The position numbers were made by a program, and so were the translations under genes. From the NCBI GenBank assembly GCA_965216105.1, contig OZ244147.1:744001-808000 (forward strand): 64,000 nt of DNA, given 5' to 3'. Below, piece by piece: positions 7,335 through 14,574 of this stretch (the stretch's first letter is position 1; each line of letters starts with the position of its first letter). The notes beneath the pieces were generated by a model that worked only from the letters and a program-made list of their open reading frames with translations, was not told the DNA's origin and did no database searches. This DNA is from JAALLB01 sp017643495. GTDB lineage: Bacteria > Pseudomonadota > Alphaproteobacteria > Rhizobiales > Rhizobiaceae.

Positions 7335-7508
7335 CTAATGGGTCGGCTTTGCCGCCCATCTTTGGTCAGCAGGTTCCCAATATAGTGCCTGGTCGCCTGC
7401 CAATTGTATTATTTCTTTTACCAAGTCTCCATGTGGATCAATCAGGCAAAACCCTTGGCCGTGTTGCAGGTCTTGGTTCATCATCCGTTTCATCAAGGTA
7501 GAATGGCC
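7335..7508 (-). pseudogene. Fragment of conjugative coupling-type ATPase (VirD4/TraD or DUF87-like)
   Basis: Reading the minus strand from 7508 gives GHSTLMKRMMNQDLQHGQG, then FCLIDPHGDLVKEI and ALYWEPADQRW, before a stop at 7335-7337. This matches the Walker A and Walker B region (GKST...IDPHGDL) of coupling-protein/HerA-like ATPases of conjugation. The preceding RMIG is in a different frame, so part of the P-loop is lost by a small deletion with a frameshift, and the essential Lys reads His. Neither the N-terminal nor the C-terminal part of the gene is present. It is evidence that an integrative or plasmid element once occupied this island. Confidence 0.65.
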
Positions 7509-7722
7509 CAATCATACGGAGGAAAAACATCCCGACTTCCAGATAGATTTTCTCGAACTGAAACCAGTTAATAGAAAACACAAATCGCTATTGGGAGCAA
7601 TTAGACAGTTGGCAATATTCGATTGAGAGTATTTGTTGCAAAACGCAATGGAAATGTTTGCGAGACAGCTAGTTCTAAATTATCGTTTGTGTTCCAACAC
7701 CGGAGCTACCAAAGGATATAGA

Positions 7723-9759
7723 ATGTTCAAACCTGCCAAACTACTTGGCCACTTTATTGTCCTGGCAATTTTTCTTGCAGCCCCAATGGTTGCACATGCA
7801 GCTGAAGACTGCCTGAATATCGATATACAAAACCAGGAATATCCTGTTGCACGCGATAAACTGATTTCCGCAGGGTGGAAGCCCAAATATTTCTCGCCGC
7901 CATTTGAAAATGCGCCTTTTGCCGAGTGGGTGAAAACCAGAAATTATGCGGAAGTCGAAGCCTGTTCACCGACAGGCAAGGCGCTCTGTAGATTTTCATT
8001 TACGTCGAGTTCCGCTGAAGGTTCCGAGCTCTCCGTGTTCACGGAAGGTGAAGATATTGGCATTGTGACGGGGCACCAGTGTGTTGGCTCCGACCAAACC
8101 GGCGGTCAGACGGATCGTGAAAGTATGACCCGGCCTCCAGTGAAGGTCACCAAACGTTGGGTCAGACAGTCAGCTCCTGACTTGTATGTTGCAAAGGTAT
8201 TTGATTACGAGAAGTCATTTGATTTTCGCGTTCATTGCACGGGCAGCCAGAATAATTCCGAAAAAAACTCTCTCTATCTGATGGTCGGTCAGGACGTTTA
8301 TGCTGGTGAGGCAGACTTTTCATTTGCTAATGGTGCCAAGTACAAGTTTGCCTTTGATGATGACGGATATGCGCTGGTCGATGATACAGAAAAAGCTCAA
8401 GCTTTTGACCGTCTAATCAGTGATCTGAGAAGTCAACGCTCCTTTGTCGTCAGGTATGGAGATGCGCCTCCCTACGATGTTGGTCTTCGTGGTTCCGGCA
8501 AAGCCATTGGAGCGTGTCCAGCCAGAGTTTCCCGATCGCAGCCAGCAGAAAAAGTGAGTAGCAGCCCGGAAATGATTTCTGAAACTGAAGCTGCACAGAT
8601 TGAAGAAAAAAACCTTCCCAAGCCGGTGCCCCCCTTTGATGCGAAAAACATTCCGACCGATACCTATCACCAAATTGAAAACTGCGAGGGAATTCCCGGT
8701 GCCATGATGGTGAGCTACACGTCAATTGCTTTGATGAGAACCTGGAGCGAGCTTTCTGATGTTTGTGTTGACCGGGAAGAAGGAAGTTTTGTTGGGTCGG
8801 AATCCATGAAGGAATTGACCCTTGTTTCCGTCAAGGACGGATTTCACCAGTATGAAGATATCCCGTCCGGAGAGCAGGATTATCAGCGGCACAGCATGTG
8901 GATTACGGACGACCTGAAATCCGACGGAACGAAAAACGAGAACTGGTCTTCAACTTTTTCTTTCAAGACCAACCGGCACTTTGTACCCAAGAGATTCAAG
9001 GATTCTTCAGTTCATGGCAGCGGGTACATTTTGAACAATACCCATCCACTCGCCGAATCCAAAGGCGATATGAAGGTCCACATGGGAGTGAGTTTCAAAC
9101 TACCGAGAGTCGGCCTTCAAAGGGGCGTCTGCCAGACGCCGGCGCCAGCCTACGCTTCCGGCGAGCCTCGTTATGCGGCCTTTGAAGGTCCGATAGACTT
9201 GAAGTCGGACGAAAGCGTGCGTCTGGAGGCTGACGAGAGCGGCTCCAGGAAGTCAAAAGCATTGCTTTCTCTAACGACCACCGAAGAAGGAAAAATAAGC
9301 GGTACTGCCGAAGTGCAGATTTATAATCCGCGTCTCGCCGGGTACGGACCGTGTGAATGGGTTAGCGCCAACGTAACCATCGAGCGAATCGTCGGTTCCA
9401 CCAACGGCATCAATGGGGACGGGTTTATAGGCCTCGGGATTGGAAAGGGCACGTTCACCGATGTGCATGGGGATACCTATGAATTGCTGGCGACCACGGA
9501 CCTTGGTGGCCATTCTTCCAGTGCCGAAACGGTGAATTCCGGTACCGGGCAAGTTCAGGCTGCCGATGAATTGTTGATTGAGAATAACCTTGCTTTACTG
9601 GGGTTTGATCCCGGCCCTGTCGATGGTGTGTTCACAGAGGATACACGGGTTGCCGTCAGGAAATTTCAAGAGCGCTACGGCTTCAAGGAGCAAATGCCCC
9701 TGTCCGAAGATCAGGTAACGGCTTTGAAAGCGCTTGCCAGCGCGAAGAGGCAGGATTGA
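7723..9759 (+). CDS. Exported protein with C-terminal peptidoglycan-binding domain
   Basis: The ATG at 7723 (after AAAGGA) gives a signal peptide: MFKPAKLLGHFIVLAIFLAA then MVAHA/AED. The mature protein is about 650 residues. A small N-terminal module (about residues 28-125, with conserved Cys pairs, ending GHQCV) is followed by a long beta-rich region with no family I recognise. The last 60 residues are a PG_binding_1 fold: LLIENNLALLGFDPGPVDG, then FTEDTRVAVRKFQERYGF. It probably sits in the periplasm attached to the cell wall. It stands alone between remnant sequences. An upstream in-frame start at 7633 is less likely because it would bury the signal peptide. Confidence 0.75.
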   Translation: MFKPAKLLGHFIVLAIFLAAPMVAHAAEDCLNIDIQNQEYPVARDKLISAGWKPKYFSPPFENAPFAEWVKTRNYAEVEACSPTGKALCRFSFTSSSAEGSELSVFTEGEDIGIVTGHQCVGSDQTGGQTDRESMTRPPVKVTKRWVRQSAPDLYVAKVFDYEKSFDFRVHCTGSQNNSEKNSLYLMVGQDVYAGEADFSFANGAKYKFAFDDDGYALVDDTEKAQAFDRLISDLRSQRSFVVRYGDAPPYDVGLRGSGKAIGACPARVSRSQPAEKVSSSPEMISETEAAQIEEKNLPKPVPPFDAKNIPTDTYHQIENCEGIPGAMMVSYTSIALMRTWSELSDVCVDREEGSFVGSESMKELTLVSVKDGFHQYEDIPSGEQDYQRHSMWITDDLKSDGTKNENWSSTFSFKTNRHFVPKRFKDSSVHGSGYILNNTHPLAESKGDMKVHMGVSFKLPRVGLQRGVCQTPAPAYASGEPRYAAFEGPIDLKSDESVRLEADESGSRKSKALLSLTTTEEGKISGTAEVQIYNPRLAGYGPCEWVSANVTIERIVGSTNGINGDGFIGLGIGKGTFTDVHGDTYELLATTDLGGHSSSAETVNSGTGQVQAADELLIENNLALLGFDPGPVDGVFTEDTRVAVRKFQERYGFKEQMPLSEDQVTALKALASAKRQD

Positions 9760-9881
9760 ATGTGTGCTGATTGTAGCCTAGGCTCCTGAAACCGGCTTTA
9801 CGGCTGATATAGATAATTTGCCAACAGGATTCAGCTCGTTTCAAGCCAAAGCCATGTAATGAAGACGGACCACCTAGCGAG

Positions 9882-10046
9882 GACAATCGCATCACACAGT
9901 ATCTGGAGCATGCAGGCGGGCGGAGCCTTGCCGAAGGTGCGCCCGGTTACGATGGTCGATTGAGTGCCGAATATGTGCTGGAGGCAGATCCCGATATCTA
10001 TATCGGCACCGGCGGACCGCGCTTCCGGCCATCGCCCGGATGCTAG
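9882..10046 (+). pseudogene. Fragment of periplasmic iron-siderophore/cobalamin-binding protein
   Basis: The frame from about 9882 reads DNRITQYLEHAGGRSLAEG, then GYDGRLSAEYVLEADPDIYI, ending at a stop at 10044-10046. This is typical of the C-terminal lobe of BtuF/FepB-type binding proteins (COG0614), where a substrate-site GR is followed by S-x-E-x-V-L-x-A-x-P-D-x-I-Y-I. No start, signal peptide or N-terminal lobe is present. It is fused by deletion to the siderophore-interacting protein fragment that follows in another frame. Confidence 0.6.
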
Positions 10047-10357
10047 AGTATCTGCCTGATACGGCCCGTGGAAAAGCTTTCATCGAAGTGGTGGACCGTA
10101 ACGAGGTGCAATCCATTGCAAACCGTAGCGCCATCGAAGTGCAATGGCTTCTTCGTAACGACACTGTGGCCGACTCAAATTCATGCCTCGTTGATGCGGT
10201 GCGCGAGACTGTCTTCCCTGTCAATGGAGAGCAAATCTTTGTCTGGTGTGGCTGCGAATTCGAAGATTTTCGCGCCATTCGCGGTCATTTGCGCACGGAA
10301 CGCAGTTTGGGCAAGGATGAGCATCTTGTGGTTTCCTACTGGCGGCGCGAGGAATGA
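10016..10357 (+). pseudogene. C-terminal fragment of siderophore-interacting protein (ViuB/SIP family)
   Basis: From 10016 the frame reads TALPAIARMLEYLP, then GKAFIEVVDRNEVQSI and VQWLLRND, and ends with LVVSYWRREE before the stop at 10357. This is the C-terminal NAD(P)-binding domain of siderophore-interacting ferric reductases (alPAIaR-L-LP ... fiEV ... WL-R ... sYWrrG). The N-terminal FAD-binding domain is absent. An ATG at 10040 could give a 105-residue product, but it would lack the flavin site. It joins the binding-protein fragment at about 10010-10018, so a deletion has fused two neighbouring genes of an iron-uptake locus. Confidence 0.6.
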
Positions 10358-10633
10358 CCCGGTCAAGCCGGTTTTCTCGCAAACTGTCCTTCCCACTTAA
10401 AAATTGGACCGGAAGTGCCCGAGACCTCTGATGAACCGAATGTCGGTATCGAACCCAAGTTCTGCCGCCTCTTTGTGCACAGATGATCGAAATAGTCGCA
10501 GCCTTCAAAGGGCTTCGCTTTGCTGAAGCATCCCGTCTTTTTAGTACTTGTTCAGAACGGTGATTGTTCTGGTCTACAATCGCCACAAGTCGCTGCGCTG
10601 ATGTTTAACTTTTCAGCCACCTTCCACACGGCA
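10358..10633. other. Intergenic stretch with no recognisable gene
   Basis: This 276-base stretch lies between the siderophore-locus remnant and the convergent FMN-binding protein gene. Short open frames on both strands match nothing I recognise, and no strong hairpin with a T run is seen. It is probably decayed sequence. Confidence 0.4.
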
Positions 10634-11269
10634 TCAGTCGGCAAGAATGCGGTCCGGGTCTTCACCCAACTGGCGCAGGCGGGTTTTGAGCTTTTCAATC
10701 TCGCCGTCACGTTTTGCAAGGTGAGGGGAAACAAGCGCAGTTACTTCATCGCGTGTGTATCGCGGTTCTATGTATTTGGGGCAATTCCAGTCCATCGCGG
10801 CCAGTTCAATCGTTGCAATCCGCTCCACCGGCCCCTGGTTGGCGACTGCAAGCTGTTCGGCCAGTTCGGGCAAATCTCCGGCCTCTTTCATTTGCATGTG
10901 GCCGATCAGCTTCAGTCGCGCCTGGCGGGGATAATCCATCAATATCAGCGATACCCGGTCATCGTGGCGCAGGTTGCCCTTCGAGACATATTGCTGGTTG
11001 CCGTGGTAATCGGCAAAGCCGAGCCTTGACGGGCCGATCACTTTCAGAAACCCGGCCGGGCCGCCACGATGCTGAACGTAGGGCCATCCGGTTTCGGAAA
11101 CGCTGGCCATGTAAAAGGAGGTCCGGCTTTCGATGAAGGCTTTTGCCTGTTCGTCAAGATCGCCGGTGAAGCGGTTTCGATACATTTTCTCGAAACGTTC
11201 GCGAATGCCGTCCTTTTCCTGTTCTGCCTGAACAAGCGGGGTGAACATGTGCCGGGCGAAACTGTCCAT
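10634..11269 (-). CDS. Pyridoxamine 5'-phosphate oxidase-related FMN-binding protein
   Basis: This 211-residue protein has the split-barrel fold of PNPOx-like flavoproteins. Key stretches are the early barrel FYMASVSETGWPYVQHRGGP, then LGFADYHGNQQYVSKGNLRH and RVSLILMDYPRQARLKLIGH. They correspond to the FMN phosphate and isoalloxazine contacts in this family. The C-terminal 40 residues are a charged helix (HLAKRDGEIEKLKTRLRQLG). The substrate is not evident; related proteins are oxidoreductases or haem/F420-type split-barrel enzymes. It stands alone, transcribed towards the iron-locus remnants. Confidence 0.85.
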   Translation of the reverse strand: MDSFARHMFTPLVQAEQEKDGIRERFEKMYRNRFTGDLDEQAKAFIESRTSFYMASVSETGWPYVQHRGGPAGFLKVIGPSRLGFADYHGNQQYVSKGNLRHDDRVSLILMDYPRQARLKLIGHMQMKEAGDLPELAEQLAVANQGPVERIATIELAAMDWNCPKYIEPRYTRDEVTALVSPHLAKRDGEIEKLKTRLRQLGEDPDRILAD

Positions 11270-11346
11270 GGTCGCGTTCCTTGCTTCGCCGCACCGTAAC
11301 TGGTGCGCTCATTGCGGAAGGGACCGGTCAAATATGATGATCAAGC

Positions 11347-12834
11347 CTAGTTTGCAAGGCGTGTACGGGTGCCTATCACGCCATTGTTAGCAGGAACCGG
11401 CACTTCCGAGCCTGCGTAATCGGCGTTCAGGACAAGATCAACGCCCGAGGTCACAAGCACGTTGCGGGCAACAATAGCTGTCCAGTCGGAATACTGGCCG
11501 ACATTGGCAAGGCATCCCACAAGGTCATTCAGACTGGGGCGGCTTTTCTTGCCGTTGTTAAGGTCTTTCCATTCCTCGTTATTGCCAGCGCCGCGACCAA
11601 TGCCAATTTCGAGCAAGGGATCGTTGCCTCGGCCAAAATTGAGTTCGATATTGATTCCAAGTGCTTGAAGTCCGACACGTACAAATTCAGGTAGTGGCGG
11701 ATCATTGAAAAGGTCGCATTCTCCATCGCCGTCCACATCATCCCCCAGCTTGAACGTGTTGTTGGGGGTGTAGACCAGGCCTGTGAAGTCCTTGGCGTCA
11801 TCGCTTTGTACTTCGAAAACAAGATCGGGATCGTTGGAAGGATGGGCTGCGACCAGCATGCCGGCCATCGAGCCGTTCTCCGGCGCGGAAAGGTCGAGCG
11901 TGCTGGCGTTGCGCACGAAGAGGCGGGAATTCTGCCTGAAAAACAAGCTTACCCGCTTGCCCTTCACTTTTGAGCCTCCGCCGATATCAAGATCGCCATC
12001 GATGAAAGTATAGGTACCAGACTGGAACGTGACTTCGGCATCTTGCGTGATGAACAGGCCGCCGCAATATACACCGGGTTGCAGTGTTTTTCGCTTGTCC
12101 GCCACCAATACTTCCTTGAAGTCGCAACTTGTTTTTGTGGGGAACGACCGGTTGGAAAGCGGATCACTGATTGCCGGGCAGTCCGTCAGGGGCTTCGGGT
12201 CATAGCTTGTTGTCAGGCCTGCATAGCCACCGGTGACACAGGTTGTTTCGGACTGGATCTTGCCGGTTACCGGAACCTGCAGGGCCTGGGTATCGGCAGA
12301 ATTTGCCTGCACGGTACAGTCCCGGGCACGAATGGCTGATTTTCCGGTCAGGGACAGGCTGCCGCGGGCAGACGTATCAAGGGAAAGGGTGCAGATGCTT
12401 GCCTGCGATGCAAGGACGGCTTTCGCGCTGACGCGGATCGGCAGAACCTTGCCGTCAAACGTATGGGCAAAAAACGGTGCCCATGTATAGGCAATCGCGA
12501 CATTGAGGCCGGACCGGTCCGGAGAAACCGAGGTTTCGACCTTCATCATGCTTGCAATATCCGACTGGCCGGTGGCCCGGGCGAAATTCGACTTGGCGTA
12601 ATTGCTGGCAACAGAGCGGATCTGTTCCTCGCTGGTGCCGGCAATGCCGAGTTCCTTGGCTGCAGCAAGTGCCGCCAGATCGGCTGCATGCTGGAGTTTG
12701 GCACTCTTGTTGTAGAAAAATGCGTAATCGACCGCGAGCCCAGTGCCGCCAAACAGCACCGGTGAAAAAAGGGCAGCCGCAATCGCCATGTTGGCGCTCT
12801 TGTCCCTGCCAAATTTACCCAGCAATCCAAACAT
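11347..12834 (-). CDS. TadG-like pilus assembly / TadE-G domain protein
   Basis: This 495-residue protein starts with the TadG N-terminal (TadE-like) module. GRDKSANMAIAAALFSPVLF precedes a single membrane helix ending at AVDYA, followed by the typical helix KLQHAADLAALAAAKELG. The remainder is a large periplasmic beta-rich domain with repeated S/T/G strands (GTYTFIDGDLDIGGGSKVKG), as in the pilus-associated TadG proteins of rhizobia. In the Tad system TadG helps to assemble Flp pili, but no other tad genes are in this window, so it may be an orphan paralogue with a separate adhesive or envelope role. It is divergent from the cytosine deaminase gene. Confidence 0.8.
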   Translation of the reverse strand: MFGLLGKFGRDKSANMAIAAALFSPVLFGGTGLAVDYAFFYNKSAKLQHAADLAALAAAKELGIAGTSEEQIRSVASNYAKSNFARATGQSDIASMMKVETSVSPDRSGLNVAIAYTWAPFFAHTFDGKVLPIRVSAKAVLASQASICTLSLDTSARGSLSLTGKSAIRARDCTVQANSADTQALQVPVTGKIQSETTCVTGGYAGLTTSYDPKPLTDCPAISDPLSNRSFPTKTSCDFKEVLVADKRKTLQPGVYCGGLFITQDAEVTFQSGTYTFIDGDLDIGGGSKVKGKRVSLFFRQNSRLFVRNASTLDLSAPENGSMAGMLVAAHPSNDPDLVFEVQSDDAKDFTGLVYTPNNTFKLGDDVDGDGECDLFNDPPLPEFVRVGLQALGINIELNFGRGNDPLLEIGIGRGAGNNEEWKDLNNGKKSRPSLNDLVGCLANVGQYSDWTAIVARNVLVTSGVDLVLNADYAGSEVPVPANNGVIGTRTRLAN

Positions 12835-13025
12835 ATCGGGAGCGACTCTAAAGCAGACGAATGAATTTTGGGTTTAAGAGACATACAAATGCGGAGCAGT
12901 TTGTTAGCCATCTGTTTACTTCCCGATTTCCGCCAGTGGCCGATATCTTGGGAATAGAAGCCTGCGCTATTGATACGGCTGCAAAAAATGACAAAGATGA
13001 AACCGGTTCAAAAAGGATGATTGTG

Positions 13026-13478
13026 ATGGGCATGAATGATACCGACAGGGCCTTTCTCCGCGTTGCCTATGAGGAGGCGCTGGCCGGATACAATGAGGGC
13101 GGCTGCCCGATCGGCTCTGTGCTTGCCGAGGGAGACAGGCTGATTGCGCAGGGGCGCAACCAGCGCGTCCAGCAGGGCGACCCGATCGCACATGGCGAGA
13201 TGGATTGCCTTCGCAAGGCAGGACGGCAGAAAAGTTACCGGGCGATGACACTGTATACATCTCTCAGCCCCTGCATGATGTGCAGCGGCACAATCCTGCA
13301 ATTCGGCATCCCGCGGCTGGTGATTGGCGAGAACAAGACTTTTGGCGGCAATGAAGACCTGCTTCGCGAGCGCGGAGTGGAGGTGATCATTGCCCAGGAT
13401 GACGAATGCATCGAGCTGATGAGCAGGTTCATCCGCGAGAAACCGGAATTGTGGAATGAGGACATAGCAGAAGAATGA
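13026..13478 (+). CDS. Yeast-type cytosine/nucleoside deaminase
   Basis: This 150-residue zinc deaminase carries H56-G-E58 (PIAHGEMDC) and the PCxxC motif C83-MM-C86 (SLSPCMMCSG). HGE rather than HAE, together with SPCxMC, is the pattern of Fcy1-type cytosine deaminases, so conversion of cytosine to uracil is likely. The ATG at 13026 was chosen because AAAGGA lies 8 bases upstream; ATG codons at 13017 and 13032 are close alternatives. The stop overlaps the start of upp (ATGA), so uracil would feed directly into UMP synthesis. Guanine or tRNA-adenosine deamination is less likely because of the coupling to upp. Confidence 0.85.
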   Translation: MGMNDTDRAFLRVAYEEALAGYNEGGCPIGSVLAEGDRLIAQGRNQRVQQGDPIAHGEMDCLRKAGRQKSYRAMTLYTSLSPCMMCSGTILQFGIPRLVIGENKTFGGNEDLLRERGVEVIIAQDDECIELMSRFIREKPELWNEDIAEE

Positions 13479-14110
13479 GCGAGCCAAATGTAACCGTTGT
13501 TGACCACCCGCTGGTTCAGCACAAGCTGACACTGATGCGGGAGGAAGATACATCTTCAGCCCAGTTCCGGACCCTGCTGAAGGAAATCTCGCTTCTCCTC
13601 ACCTATGAGGTGCTCAGGGACATTCCGGTGGAGATGCGTCCGATCCGCACTCCCATGGAGGAAATGCAGGCGCCGGTACTGGCCGGCAAGAAGCTTGCCT
13701 TCATCTCCGTGCTGCGGGCGGGGAACGGTCTCCTCGACGGAATGCTGGATCTCGTTCCCTCTGCACGGGTCGGCTATATCGGCCTTTACCGCGATCATGA
13801 AACGCTGCTGCCGGTCGAATATTACTTCAAGGTTCCCAAGGACATGGAAGACCGGCTGGTCATTGCTGTGGACCCGATGCTTGCAACGGCAAACTCCATT
13901 ACTGCGGCAATCGACCGGCTGAAGGAAGCAGGTGCCACGAATATCCGTTTTGTCTGCCTGCTGGCTGCACCGGAAGGGATCAAGGCGCTGAGCGAGGCCC
14001 ATCCGGATGTCCAGATATTCACAGCGGCAATCGACAGTCACCTGAACGAGAACGGTTACATTATCCCCGGATTGGGCGATGCCGGTGACCGGATGTTCGG
14101 CACGAAGTAA
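13475..14110 (+). CDS. upp: Uracil phosphoribosyltransferase
   Basis: Makes UMP from uracil and PRPP in pyrimidine salvage. The 211-residue length is normal. Family landmarks are MRPIRTPMEE, SVLRAGNGLLDGM, the PRPP loop VDPMLATANS, and the uracil-binding end GYIIPGLGDAGDRMFGTK. The PRPP loop is unusual: most Upp proteins have ATGGS or ATGNS, while here the Gly after Thr is replaced by Ala. The ATGA overlap with the cytosine deaminase gene indicates translational coupling. Confidence 0.96.
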   Translation: MSEPNVTVVDHPLVQHKLTLMREEDTSSAQFRTLLKEISLLLTYEVLRDIPVEMRPIRTPMEEMQAPVLAGKKLAFISVLRAGNGLLDGMLDLVPSARVGYIGLYRDHETLLPVEYYFKVPKDMEDRLVIAVDPMLATANSITAAIDRLKEAGATNIRFVCLLAAPEGIKALSEAHPDVQIFTAAIDSHLNENGYIIPGLGDAGDRMFGTK

Positions 14111-14148
14111 GCAGTTCTCCCGTTCTGCCTAGGGTAGTTGTGGTCCCT

Positions 14149-14574
14149 TCAGAATTCCTCTGTCAGGGCCTGCAGTTGCCTGATGCGTTTTCGCGTGAGG
14201 TCCGCACGGCATGAATGGATGATGAGCGGCTGAATGGTGCCGCCCGTGAATTGCGCACCTTCGGCCGCACAATGCCCGTCACGGAAGTCGATCCAGGCGC
14301 GCTGCGCCTTCAGCAGGCTTTCTTCGCCGTTTGCCCGGTCCGGATAAAATTCACGATTGGTTTCATCCAGCTTTTGGAAGTGCTCGCGTATGCCGGGCCA
14401 CAGCGCGTTCAGTTCCGCATCCGCCTTTTCCCAGTCCTTGAAGGCACACATGTTCATGCCCTGCTGGGGCAGGTCGTCTGGCTTTGAACAGTCAAAATCC
14501 TGGGCTTGTCCCCCCGGCATGAATGCTGTTGCCGACAAAAGCGCCGCCAACAGGAAGGTCGTGCCTTGCATCAT
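14149..14574 (-). CDS. LprI-type (DUF1311) exported protein, lysozyme-inhibitor-like
   Basis: The start at 14574 overlaps the TRAP permease stop by 4 bases (ATGA) and gives a signal peptide MMQGTTFLLAALLSATAFMP, cleaved near GGQAQ/DFD. The mature part has four cysteines (DFDCSKP, NMCAFKDW, DGHCAAEG, IHSCRADL) and the LprI pattern W-x-x-x-D-A-E-L-N followed by LLKAQRAWIDFRDGHC. Such domains inhibit lysozyme or act in envelope defence. Coupling to a TRAP permease is unexpected, so expression may be linked to the transporter rather than to stress. Confidence 0.8.
   Translation of the reverse strand: MMQGTTFLLAALLSATAFMPGGQAQDFDCSKPDDLPQQGMNMCAFKDWEKADAELNALWPGIREHFQKLDETNREFYPDRANGEESLLKAQRAWIDFRDGHCAAEGAQFTGGTIQPLIIHSCRADLTRKRIRQLQALTEEF

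Noticed and set aside
10358..10385. CCGG-TCAAG-CCGG-TTTT as a terminator after the SIP remnant
   Set aside because: The stem is only 4 bp and follows a pseudogene, so it was not listed.
10552..10734. Minus-strand frame with a helix resembling a transposase (VWKVAEKLNIS)
   Set aside because: The match is only a few residues and mostly overlaps the FMN-binding protein gene in another frame; no IS ends are present.
12861..13025. Longer N-terminus for the cytosine deaminase
   Set aside because: The extra 55 residues have no deaminase features and lack a ribosome site; family length fits a start near 13026.
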